Positions 29,492 through 38,984 of a DNA stretch of 64,000 bases are shown piece by piece. Source of the stretch: JACKBK01 sp963707275 (lineage in GTDB: Bacteria > Chloroflexota > Anaerolineae > JAAEKA01); assembly GCA_963707275.1 (NCBI GenBank), contig CAVPPH010000004.1:124001-188000 (forward strand). The letters are read 5' to 3'. Under the pieces are notes generated by a model, which saw nothing but the letters and a program-made list of their open reading frames with translations, made no database searches and was not told where the DNA came from. Position 1 is the first letter of the stretch. Each line of letters begins with the position of its first letter. The position numbers and the translations under genes are program-made.

Positions 29492-29611
29492 ATGAAGGCT
29501 ACAACCGATTTCCTCTCAGATAGTGAAGCGAGCAAGGCTTTTGAAGTTGCTCTGTTTCCCTTCGGCACGTGGCGCGTGATTCTTGTTCTCCCCGTTGACA
29601 AAGCAACTTGA
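29492..29611 (+). CDS. possible 39-codon upstream ORF in the ccr leader
   Basis: ATG at 29492 to TGA at 29609, reading MKATTDFLSDSEASKAFEVA and onward, ending 16 bases before the ccr start. The nearest GGAG is too far upstream to be convincing. It could be a regulatory uORF or chance. Confidence 0.2.
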   Translation: MKATTDFLSDSEASKAFEVALFPFGTWRVILVLPVDKAT

Positions 29612-29627
29612 CAAGGAGGTCAGGGCA

Positions 29628-31910
29628 ATGACTGTGCATGCTGACGTATTGGATGACCGTAAGGAACTCTACGCGGTCGGTGAGCAGCCGCCGCTGGGTT
29701 ATGTGCCGCCGCAGATGTATGCCTGGACGGTGCGCGCCGACCGTTTCGGCGAGCCAACCAAGGCCTGGCAGGTGGAGGTGATCGACGTACCCGAACCGGC
29801 CGATGACGAGGCGCTGGTCTACGTCATGGCGGCAGGGGTCAACTACAACAACGTCTGGGCGGGACTGGGCGTGCCGGTCAACGTCATCGCCGCCCGCAAC
29901 AAGGCCGGTGAACCAGAGGACTTCCATATCGGCGGCAGCGACGCCAGCGGCATTGTCTACAAGGTCGGCAAGGACGTCACAAGCCTCAAGGTCGGCGACG
30001 AGGTGGTGATCCACTGCGGCAGTTGGGACCGCAACGACCCGGCCGTGCAAGCTGGCGACGATCCGATGTACGGCAACAGCTTCCGCATCTGGGGCTACGA
30101 GACCAACTGGGGCAGCTTCGCCCAGTTCACCAGAGTGCAGGCGCACCAGTGCCTGCCGCGGCCGCAGCACCTGACCTGGGAGCAGTCGGCGGCCTACATG
30201 CTGGTCGGCGCGACGGCTTACCGGATGCTCTACGGCTGGGGCGCGCACTCGCTGCGCGCGGACGATGTGGCGCTGATCTGGGGCGGGGCTGGCGGGCTGG
30301 GGTCCATGGCGATCCAGATCGTCAAGGCGGCCGGCGGGCGGGCCGTTGCGGTCGTCAGCGAGGACGACAAGTTCGAGTATTGCGCCGATCTGGGCGCGGT
30401 GGGTAGCATCAACCGCAAGAATTTCGACCACTGGGGCATGTTGCCGCACTGGAAGGACACCGTCGGCTACAACCAGTGGCTGAAGGGAGTGCGCCAGTTC
30501 GGCAAGGCGATCTGGGACGTGCTGGGCGAGCGCGTCAACCCGCGCATCGTCTTCGAACATCCCGGCGAGACGACGATCCCGACCTCGATCTTCGTCTGTG
30601 AGACGGGCGGCATGGTGGTGATCTGCGCCGGCACCACGGGCTACAACGCCACCGTGGACCTGCGCTACCTGTGGATGCGCCAGAAGCGGCTGCAGGGGTC
30701 GCACTTCGCCAATGACGAGCAGGCCAAGGGGATCAACGATTTGGTGATTGCAGGCAAGGTGGACCCGTGCATGTCACAGGCGTTCACCTGGGACGAACTG
30801 CCGCTGTCGCACCAGTTGATGTACGAGAACAAGCATCCCTATGGTAATATGGCCGTTCTGATCGGCGCGCCAACCTTTGGACTGGGCGGAACCACTGCCC
30901 GGCCGGCGCAGCAGGCTGCCATCAACCCGCCAGCGCGGCTGCCGTCCGATGACACCTACAAAGCGCCACACGTCCCGCTTCCCGCACCGGGCAACGGACA
31001 CCCGAGCGAACTTGACACCCGCACCGTGCGCGAGATCATGCATTTCGGCGTCATCTCCACCGCGGAGAGTACGCCAGTGGACGAGGTGGCCCAGCGCATG
31101 GTGCAGTTCCACGTCCACGCGATTGTCGTGGTGGACAGCGATGGCTACGTGTCGGGCCTGGTGTCGCAGACCGATGTAGTAATGGCGCGCAAGGGGCGGT
31201 CGATGAAGGAACTGACAGGCATGCAGGCGCGCGACATCATGACCCGCGACCTGGTGACTTGCGCGCCCGAAGCGCCGATTTCCGACGCAATCGCATTGAT
31301 GACCCGCCACCACGTCCATCGTCTGATCGTGGTGGACGCCAGCCGGGGCAAGCCCTGGCCGATAGGAGTTGTGAGCATGACTGACGTAATCACCTACGGC
31401 ATGGGCAGCGGCCCGTTGGGCGACGGGACCATGTCGCTGCCACCTTCAGGCGTTGCCGATATCTACGAACCGCTGATGCCAGAGCCTGGCCTGGCCGATC
31501 TGGTCGAGGATGCCACGCTGGTGCGCGATGTGATGCACGAGGGCGTCATTGTCTGCAATACGGCGACGCCGCTGCTGGACGTGGCGCGGACCATGCTGGC
31601 GAACCACATCCACGCTGTTGTGGTCGTTGCCGATGACGAGCACGCCGCAGGCATAGTCTCGCAGACCGACCTCGTCCTGGCACAGCAGGGGCGCTCGGTC
31701 GAGCGGGCCGCGGCGCTTACCGCGGGCGATGTGATGACCCCCGGGCTGGTGAGCTGCACGGGCGACCGCAAGCTGTCCGACGCGGTGACGCTGATGACCC
31801 GCAACCGTATCCACCGGCTGGTGGTGGTGGAGGAGCAGGCTGGCAAGCTGGCTCCGGTGGGCATCTTGAGCATGACCGATGTCGTGCGGCGGCTGATCAG
31901 CGATAACTGA
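29628..31910 (+). CDS. ccr: crotonyl-CoA carboxylase/reductase fused to four CBS domains
   Basis: 760 residues. Residues 1-430 are a full crotonyl-CoA carboxylase/reductase, which makes ethylmalonyl-CoA from crotonyl-CoA, CO2 and NADPH. Conserved: AAGVNYNNVWAGLG, FHIGGSDASGIVYKVG, the CO2-pocket region RIWGYETNWGSFAQF, NADPH motif WGGAGGLGSMAIQIVKAAGG (about 218) and LQGSHFANDEQA. After a Pro/Ala linker come two Bateman modules: CBS1-2 (about 464-590) and CBS3-4 (about 632-758). Each reads V(R)xxMHxGV then SQTDxVxAxxGRS, then a second CBS with SMTDV. CBS pairs usually bind adenine nucleotides. Known Ccr proteins are about 430 residues, so this fusion is unusual. Start ATG behind AAGGAGG. Confidence 0.93.
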   Translation: MTVHADVLDDRKELYAVGEQPPLGYVPPQMYAWTVRADRFGEPTKAWQVEVIDVPEPADDEALVYVMAAGVNYNNVWAGLGVPVNVIAARNKAGEPEDFHIGGSDASGIVYKVGKDVTSLKVGDEVVIHCGSWDRNDPAVQAGDDPMYGNSFRIWGYETNWGSFAQFTRVQAHQCLPRPQHLTWEQSAAYMLVGATAYRMLYGWGAHSLRADDVALIWGGAGGLGSMAIQIVKAAGGRAVAVVSEDDKFEYCADLGAVGSINRKNFDHWGMLPHWKDTVGYNQWLKGVRQFGKAIWDVLGERVNPRIVFEHPGETTIPTSIFVCETGGMVVICAGTTGYNATVDLRYLWMRQKRLQGSHFANDEQAKGINDLVIAGKVDPCMSQAFTWDELPLSHQLMYENKHPYGNMAVLIGAPTFGLGGTTARPAQQAAINPPARLPSDDTYKAPHVPLPAPGNGHPSELDTRTVREIMHFGVISTAESTPVDEVAQRMVQFHVHAIVVVDSDGYVSGLVSQTDVVMARKGRSMKELTGMQARDIMTRDLVTCAPEAPISDAIALMTRHHVHRLIVVDASRGKPWPIGVVSMTDVITYGMGSGPLGDGTMSLPPSGVADIYEPLMPEPGLADLVEDATLVRDVMHEGVIVCNTATPLLDVARTMLANHIHAVVVVADDEHAAGIVSQTDLVLAQQGRSVERAAALTAGDVMTPGLVSCTGDRKLSDAVTLMTRNRIHRLVVVEEQAGKLAPVGILSMTDVVRRLISDN

Positions 31911-31929
31911 GGACAAGGAAGGAACACCC

Positions 31930-33102
31930 ATGACCGTTCTAACCGGTGAGTATGAGACCATCCGGCGCGAGACGCGCAGGTTCGCTGAAAAAGAGGTCGC
32001 GCCGATCGCCCACGATCTGTACAACGAGGGCGCCGAGATTCCCATGGAGGTCATCCGCAAGATGGCCGACCTGGGCTATTTCGCAATGGCAATCCCCGAA
32101 TCCTACGGCGGGCTGGGTATGGACACGCTGTCGATCACCCTGGTCACCGAGGAACTGAGCCGCGTCTGGCTCTCCGTCGGGTCGGTGATGACGCGCATGT
32201 TGATCGCCGGCGGGCTGTTGCTGGCGGGCGGCACGGAGGAGCAGAAGGAGCGCTGGCTGCCCGGCATCGCCGCCGGGGAGGTGCTGCCCGCGGCTGCGTT
32301 CACCGAACCCAACGCGGGGTCGGACACCGCTGCCATGCAGCTGCGGGCAGTCAAGCAGGCGGATGGATCCTACCTGCTCAACGGTCCCAAGACCTGGATC
32401 ACCTTCGCCAACCGCGCCCACATCATGACCGTGCTGGCGCGCACTGACCCCGATGTTAGCAAGCGGCACAAGGGGCTGTCGATGTTTGTCGTCGAGAAGA
32501 CGCCGGGCAACGACTTCGTGCCGCCGCACCTGACCGGCGCGCCGATTCCCACCATCGGCTATTACGGCATGAAGTCGTTCAGCCTAAATTTCGAGGACTT
32601 CGAGGTGCCGGCCGCGAACCTGATCGGCGGGGTCGAGGGGCGCGGCTTTTATCAGTTGATGGGCGTCTACGAGACGGCTCGCATCCAGACCGCGGCGCGT
32701 GCCGTCGGTGTCGCCCAGGCCGCTTTCGATGCCGCGCTACAGTACGCTCAGGAGCGCGAGCAGTTCGGCCGGCCCATTGCCGAGTTTCAGGTCATCCAGC
32801 ACAAGTTGGCGCACATGGCCACCGACATCGAAGCGGCCCGCCAACTGACCTACTTCGCGGCGCAGAAGAAGGACTCGGGCCAGCGCAGCGACCTCGAAGC
32901 AGGCATGGCCAAGCTGTTTGCCGCTGACATGGTGGAAAAGGTAACCAGCGACGCGCTGCAGATCTTCGGCGGCTACGGCTACGCCATGGAATACCCGGCG
33001 CACCGCTTCTGGCGCGATGGCCGCATCTTCAAGATATTCGAAGGCACCAGCGAGATCCAGGCCGAAGTGATTGCCCGGCGGTTGATACCGGAGCGGAAGT
33101 AA
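31930..33102 (+). CDS. acyl-CoA dehydrogenase (candidate methylsuccinyl-CoA dehydrogenase)
   Basis: 390-residue FAD enzyme with the standard acyl-CoA dehydrogenase layout: PESYGGLGMDTLSITLVTEE, AAFTEPNAGSDTAAMQ, TWITFANRAHIMTVLART, REQFGRPIAEFQVIQHKLA, FGGYGYAMEYPAHRFWRD and IFEGTSEIQAEVIARRLI. The residue before ARIQTAARAVG is YET, close to where some family members place their catalytic Glu. In the operon it follows ccr by 19 bases, so methylsuccinyl-CoA oxidation to mesaconyl-CoA is the likely job. It lacks the N-terminal extension of proteobacterial Mcd. Confidence 0.85.
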   Translation: MTVLTGEYETIRRETRRFAEKEVAPIAHDLYNEGAEIPMEVIRKMADLGYFAMAIPESYGGLGMDTLSITLVTEELSRVWLSVGSVMTRMLIAGGLLLAGGTEEQKERWLPGIAAGEVLPAAAFTEPNAGSDTAAMQLRAVKQADGSYLLNGPKTWITFANRAHIMTVLARTDPDVSKRHKGLSMFVVEKTPGNDFVPPHLTGAPIPTIGYYGMKSFSLNFEDFEVPAANLIGGVEGRGFYQLMGVYETARIQTAARAVGVAQAAFDAALQYAQEREQFGRPIAEFQVIQHKLAHMATDIEAARQLTYFAAQKKDSGQRSDLEAGMAKLFAADMVEKVTSDALQIFGGYGYAMEYPAHRFWRDGRIFKIFEGTSEIQAEVIARRLIPERK

Positions 33103-33190
33103 ACGGTGATCGGTGAACGGTAAGCGGATCAGAGGCGCATCTTGGCGTTTTCCGGTTACCGGTTACCGATTACCGATAGCAGAGAGTGAA
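33103..33190. repeat. CGGTAA/CGGTTACC word array
   Basis: CGGTGATCGGTGAACGGTAA is followed by TTCCGGTTACCGGTTACCGA and more of the same. The first half is roughly complementary to the second. The same CGGTAA/CAGTAA word recurs at 37765-37803. Confidence 0.7.
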
Positions 33191-33193
33191 CAC

Positions 33194-34645
33194 ATGAAAA
33201 CAACCTTCACACCCGAAAGCATCGCCGGCATCACGCAGCGCATCGAGGCGGCCAACGAGCAGTTTCGCGCCGACTACCCCGGCGATGTGACGACGCGCCA
33301 GCCGGTGCATACCGTGTACGGCGGCGCGCATCTATTCAGGGCTGACACGGCCGCCAAGCTGGGCGGCATCGCTCTGCGCAACCTCAGCGCCTACGCGCCC
33401 AACTTCGTGGTGTTTGCCAGAGCTCTGGGGCTGCCGGGCGCGGAAACCTTGCCGATCTCTGAAGCGGAAATTGCCCACCTCGGCCAAGTCATCGAGCATG
33501 ACCCGGACGCGATCTGTTGCGCCAACGAGCCAGCCTGGATGGCTTACACCGTCTATGCACGCGTGCGCGAGAAGCTGCAGCGCGAGCCGGTAGAGGACTA
33601 CCGAGTCGATTTCGAGGACGGCTACGGCAACCGCCCCGACGAGGAAGAGGACTTCCATGCCATCACTGTCGGCGAGCAATTGGCCGAAGGGATGACCGCC
33701 GGCACGCTACCGCCTTTCATCGGCATCCGCATCAAGCCCTTCACCCTGGAAAGCACCAAGCGCGCCATCCGCACGCTGGACCTGTCCATCACCGCGCTGG
33801 CCGACGCCAGCGGCGGCAAGGTGCCAGCTAATTTCGTCGTCACGCTGCCCAAGGTGACTATGCCGGAGCAGGTCGCCGCGCTGGCCGAGCTGGTCGAGCA
33901 ACTTGAGCAGAGGAATGGTATCAAGGCCGGGTCAATCGGCCTCGACCTGATGATCGAGACGCCGCAGTCGATCATCAATCACCTGGGCGAGAATACGGTC
34001 AATCCGCTGGTGCGGGCGGGCAATGGGCGGGTCAGGTATTGCGCCTTCGGCACCTACGACTACACCGCGCTGGTCAACATCACCGCGCACTACCAGACGC
34101 ACACGCACCCGGCGTCCGACTTCGCGCGCCACGTCTTGCAGGTCAGCCTGGCCGGCACGGGCGTCAGCGTCAGCGACGGCGCGACGACCACCATGCCCAT
34201 CGGCCCGCATCGCGCGCCCAAGGGCAGCTTCCTGACGCCGCAGCAAGAGGCTGAGAACCAGGCGGTGGTCAACGCAGCCTGGAAGCTGCACTACGACAAT
34301 ATCCGCCACTCCCTGCGCCACGCCTACTACCAGGGCTGGGATCTCAACCCGGCCCAGTTGCCGGTGCGCTACGCCGCGATCTACACCTTCTTCCTGGAGA
34401 GTCTGGACGACGCCTCCATGCGTCTCAATCGCTTCGTGGATGCGGCTGCCCAGGCCACGCTGAGCGGCAACATGTTCGACGACGCGGCGACCGGCCAGGG
34501 CCTGCTCAACTTCTTCCTGCGCGGCATCGCCTGCGGCGCCATCACCGAAGAGGAGGCCATGGCAACCGGCATCACCCTGGAGGAACTGCACGGGCGGTCG
34601 TTCGTCAAGATCGTGCAGAACCGGGCGTACAAGAAGACACTCTAG
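33194..34645 (+). CDS. HpcH/HpaI-type aldolase (citrate-lyase-like), candidate methylmalyl-CoA lyase
   Basis: 483 residues. Recognised by the CitE-like features VDFEDGYGNRPDEEED (an acidic metal-binding loop), GIRIKPFTLES, and SIGLDLMIETPQSIINHLG with its metal-binding Glu; FGTYDYTALVNITAHYQ also fits. It is longer than classical Mcl/CitE (about 300-350) and resembles the larger DUF6986-like aldolases. Between the acyl-CoA dehydrogenase and mutase genes, its likely role is to split beta-methylmalyl-CoA into glyoxylate and propionyl-CoA; that is inference from context. The ATG at 33194 (with GAGAG) is preferred to a longer frame through the repeat array. Confidence 0.72.
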   Translation: MKTTFTPESIAGITQRIEAANEQFRADYPGDVTTRQPVHTVYGGAHLFRADTAAKLGGIALRNLSAYAPNFVVFARALGLPGAETLPISEAEIAHLGQVIEHDPDAICCANEPAWMAYTVYARVREKLQREPVEDYRVDFEDGYGNRPDEEEDFHAITVGEQLAEGMTAGTLPPFIGIRIKPFTLESTKRAIRTLDLSITALADASGGKVPANFVVTLPKVTMPEQVAALAELVEQLEQRNGIKAGSIGLDLMIETPQSIINHLGENTVNPLVRAGNGRVRYCAFGTYDYTALVNITAHYQTHTHPASDFARHVLQVSLAGTGVSVSDGATTTMPIGPHRAPKGSFLTPQQEAENQAVVNAAWKLHYDNIRHSLRHAYYQGWDLNPAQLPVRYAAIYTFFLESLDDASMRLNRFVDAAAQATLSGNMFDDAATGQGLLNFFLRGIACGAITEEEAMATGITLEELHGRSFVKIVQNRAYKKTL

Positions 34646-34650
34646 CCGAG

Positions 34651-35431
34651 ATGCGCAGCACGTATATTGATCCGGGACGTTGGGGCTATCTGTACGATGA
34701 CTTGCCCGATGACATGGGTAGTCTTATGGCAGTTGTCAAGAACCTGTTGATACACCCCGCAGACATCAAGCGCCACGGCATTCGTGTGACACCGCGTCGC
34801 TGGCGCGAGTTGCGGCGGTTGACCACGGTTGAAGCGATGCTGTCAGACATCTTGACGAACGAGCCCGTGTCGCTGGTAGGTGAAAGAACACCGTATCAGA
34901 GGCTTGTCCAGCCGTGTGATTTTCACGCACTTTTGATGGCGTCGTTTTGCGAGTTCAAGGGATATGAAGTCCGTACCCGAGTTGGTTTTGCGCACTACAT
35001 TCTCCCGCGACGCTGGGTGGCGCACTGGGTCAACGAGGTGAAGGCTCCCTTCTATGGTGAATGGACGCTGATCGACGCCGAACGGCAGTGCTTCCCGCAG
35101 CGCCCTGAGTTTCGAACCGGCCCGGAATGGTGGATGGTGCGCGATGGACCCGCGAACTCAATCGTTGCACGTCTATCGTTACCGCGGTCTTGCTGCCATC
35201 AAGCACACGCTGTTGAACGATTTCAACGCCCTGAACGGCCACGAGATGATTCACTACGAGTGGCTGGATCCAAACTACGAAAGCGAGGGTCCGCTGGTTT
35301 ACAGGAAGGGATATTCCTCGCTCAGACAGGATCAGCGAGTTTTTCTGGATCAGGTGGCGCACGCGATTCTGACTGAAGATACGATCACGATGGTGGGGTT
35401 GTTTGGCTCTGGACTCTACATCGGGACATAG
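34651..35431 (+). CDS. transglutaminase-like protein in the acyl-CoA operon, frameshifted
   Basis: About 259 residues. The middle contains a transglutaminase-like papain-fold pattern: PCDFHALLMASFCEFKGYEV (candidate Cys), VAHWVNEVKAP (candidate His) and GEWTLIDAERQCF (candidate Asp). A break near 35146 separates it from SLHVYRYRGLAAIKHTLLND and the C-terminal DQVAHAILTEDTIT. No signal peptide. It starts five bases after the aldolase stop and is followed by the mutase gene, so it is probably co-transcribed. A reason for a papain-fold protein in this pathway is unknown. Confidence 0.65.
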
Positions 35432-35479
35432 CGCACCACAGGTCTGATTTCCAAGCCAACGATTATAAGGACTGCCTAC

Positions 35480-37179
<1,700 letters not shown>

Positions 37180-37185
37180 CGGGAA

Positions 37186-37290
37186 GATCGGAAAGCGGGA
37201 AAAGAAGGAAATGAGGGAAAAGATGGAAATCCGAACGTTTTCCTTCCTATCGCTCCTTTCCCTGGTTTCACTCTCTTCCCTCCCCCAACG
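37186..37290. repeat. purine array followed by pyrimidine array
   Basis: GGAAAGCGGGAAAAGAAGGA and similar on the left, TTTTCCTTCC, CTCCTTTCCC and CTCTTCCCTC on the right. The halves are complementary and could fold into a long imperfect hairpin between the mutase and the first hydratase gene. Confidence 0.7.
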
Positions 37291-37302
37291 AAAGGACCAT
37301 CC

Positions 37303-37764
37303 ATGCTTGACGATAGCTATGTCGGCAAGAAACTGCCATTGATCCGTTACCAGGTTGACGCCAGCAAGATCCGCGAGCTGGCCAGCGCGCTGGGTGACGA
37401 CAACCCCTTGTATCATGACAAGGAAGCAGCTCAGGCAGCCGGTTATCGCGACATCGTCGCGCCGCTGACCTTCCCCACGCTGTTCAGATTCTGGGGCGGC
37501 ACACCGGCCGGCGCAGAGACGCGTATGCTGTTAGGTGAGATGGGCGCTGACCTGCTGCGGGTGCTGCACGGTGAGGAGGAGTACGAGTACTTCGGCACGC
37601 TGCATCCCGGCGACGACATCACCGGCGAGCTGGAGATCGTCAGCATCGACCGCAAGGAAGGCAGCGCCGGCCCCATGGACATGGTCAAGACCCGCGCCAC
37701 CTACCGCGACCAGCACGGCGACGTCAAGGTGATCGCACGCGCGACGATGGTCGTGCGCTGGTAA
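37303..37764 (+). CDS. MaoC-like hydratase subunit (FAS1-like dehydratase domain)
   Basis: 153-residue hot-dog protein: YQVDASKIRELASALGDDNP, IVAPLTFPTLFRFWGG, LHGEEEYEYFGTLHPGDDIT. This is the N-terminal-half type of (R)-enoyl-CoA hydratases, usually lacking a complete catalytic Asp/His pair (here DDNPLYHD). It pairs with the next gene. In this operon hydration of mesaconyl-CoA is the likely role. Confidence 0.82.
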   Translation: MLDDSYVGKKLPLIRYQVDASKIRELASALGDDNPLYHDKEAAQAAGYRDIVAPLTFPTLFRFWGGTPAGAETRMLLGEMGADLLRVLHGEEEYEYFGTLHPGDDITGELEIVSIDRKEGSAGPMDMVKTRATYRDQHGDVKVIARATMVVRW

Positions 37765-37803
37765 TCGGTAACCAGTAATCAGTAAACGGTCAACCAATCA
37801 CCT
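37765..37803. repeat. CGGTAA/CAGTAA word array
   Basis: TCGGTAACCAGTAATCAGTA and following bases repeat a six-base word in the gap between the two hydratase genes. It resembles the array at 33103-33190. Confidence 0.55.
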
Positions 37804-37830
37804 TGTTTCTTCGAACACAGAGGCACTGAA

Positions 37831-38246
37831 ATGAGTCCTAGCTACGATTCGATCAACGTCGGCGACGCGTTGCCCAGCCTGACCAAGCCGCCGATTACCG
37901 AGATACAACTGGTACGCTACAGCGGCGCGTCGGGTGACTTCAATCCTATTCACACTGTGCATCAGGCCGGCGTGGAGAGCGGCAACGGCGGCGTCATCAC
38001 CCACGGCATGGTGATCACCGGCTTCGTGGCCGAGATGATCACCGAGCTGGGTGCGGCCTGACCAGGTGCGCAAATACGGCGTGCGCTTCACCGGCATCAG
38101 CCGGCCGGGCGACGAGATCACCGTCAGTGGCGAAGGTGGTGGAGAAGTTCGAGGTCGATGGCGAGCAGCGCGTCCGCTGCGAGGTCGAAGCGGTCGACCA
38201 GGTCGGCCACCGCAAGGTCAAGGGCGAGTTCGTGGCGGCGCTGTGA
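37831..38246 (+). CDS. MaoC-like hydratase, catalytic subunit, two frameshifts
   Basis: About 137 residues. The hydratase-2 motif is intact: VRYSGASGDFNPIHTVHQAG, with Asp and His of the D-x-N-P-x-H catalytic pair, and GGVITHGMVITGFVAEMITE. An extra base near 38056 and another break near 38135 interrupt the C-terminus, which continues QVRKYGVRFTGISRPGDEIT and VRCEVEAVDQVGHRKVKG. It probably forms a heterodimer with the preceding product to hydrate mesaconyl-CoA; other enoyl-CoA substrates are possible. Confidence 0.8.
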
Positions 38247-38301
38247 GGACAACTTAGGCGGGTGAGCATGTCTTTCGACATCACCGCGGCCGCAGGCAGA
38301 T

Positions 38302-38330
38302 TTGTCCAAACCATCGGCCCGCGGTAGTAT
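38302..38330 (+). promoter_or_regulatory. promoter of the 38369 lipoprotein gene
   Basis: TTGTCC (38302-38307), 17-base spacer, TAGTAT (38325-38330). Confidence 0.45.
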
Positions 38331-38368
38331 AGCCGGACAGTTAAACAAATTGGAAGGCTTTACTGTCT

Positions 38369-38902
38369 ATGGATCGTCGTGAACCGTCACACCGACTTGT
38401 TGGGTTGTTGTTCGTTGCGTTGATTGCACTGCCGGCTTTGGCCTGCGGCCGCACAGCCGAAATTCCTACACCTACCGCTGCTCCGATTTTGCCAACACCT
38501 ACTCCTGTGTCTGCCGGGCCAACATTAGTTGTTACGCCGCCGTCGCAGACCGAGGTAGTGATCACCGAAGCGGATATCGAGGAAGGCGCTCGATCCGCCA
38601 CGCTGGATGGGGCTACTATCGAAGGGCTGGACGTCGAGTTTTCTCAGGATCACATGACCCTGCGCGCGGCGCAGCTGAGTTATGGCGTCTTGAGCCTCCG
38701 CGACGTGGTGGTCGAAGGCACGTTGCGTGCTGAAGACGGCGTGCCCGTCTTCGATACGACCCAGATTGAGCCGTCGAGCTTCGCCACCAATCTCATCCCT
38801 CCCCTGATCAACCAGTTCCTGGGGATGGCCGCCAACGACTGGTACGTGGAGGACGTGCGCGTCGAGCCGGGGCGGCTGGTGCTCATGGTCCGGTCAACCT
38901 GA
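38369..38902 (+). CDS. lipoprotein, DUF2993/LmeA-like in appearance
   Basis: 177 residues. Signal with LPALAC (Cys26), then a TPTPT-type linker (about 30-62), then a 110-residue domain: VVITEADIEEGARSATLDGA, VEFSQDHMTLRAAQLSYG, and NQFLGMAANDWYVEDVRVEP. The alternation of short beta strands resembles DUF2993-type lipid-binding-like proteins, but this is a weak resemblance. Outer-surface location is expected. Terminator follows. Confidence 0.65.
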   Translation: MDRREPSHRLVGLLFVALIALPALACGRTAEIPTPTAAPILPTPTPVSAGPTLVVTPPSQTEVVITEADIEEGARSATLDGATIEGLDVEFSQDHMTLRAAQLSYGVLSLRDVVVEGTLRAEDGVPVFDTTQIEPSSFATNLIPPLINQFLGMAANDWYVEDVRVEPGRLVLMVRST

Positions 38903-38939
38903 CTTCAGGTTTTGCCTCGCAGTTTGTTTGTCAATGACA

Positions 38940-38978
38940 GGACTGGCAGCGCTTCCGAGCACTGCCAGTCCTTGTTTG
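38940..38978. terminator. hairpin terminator between convergent genes
   Basis: GGACTGGCAG and CTGCCAGTCC around a 12-base loop, then TTGTTTG on the plus strand. It serves the lipoprotein gene and possibly pepF from the other side. Confidence 0.7.
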
Positions 38979-38984
38979 TACAAC

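Noticed and set aside
29499..30704. 401-codon minus-strand frame opposite ccr
   Set aside because: Antisense shadow; overlaps the ccr coding region entirely with no recognisable protein.
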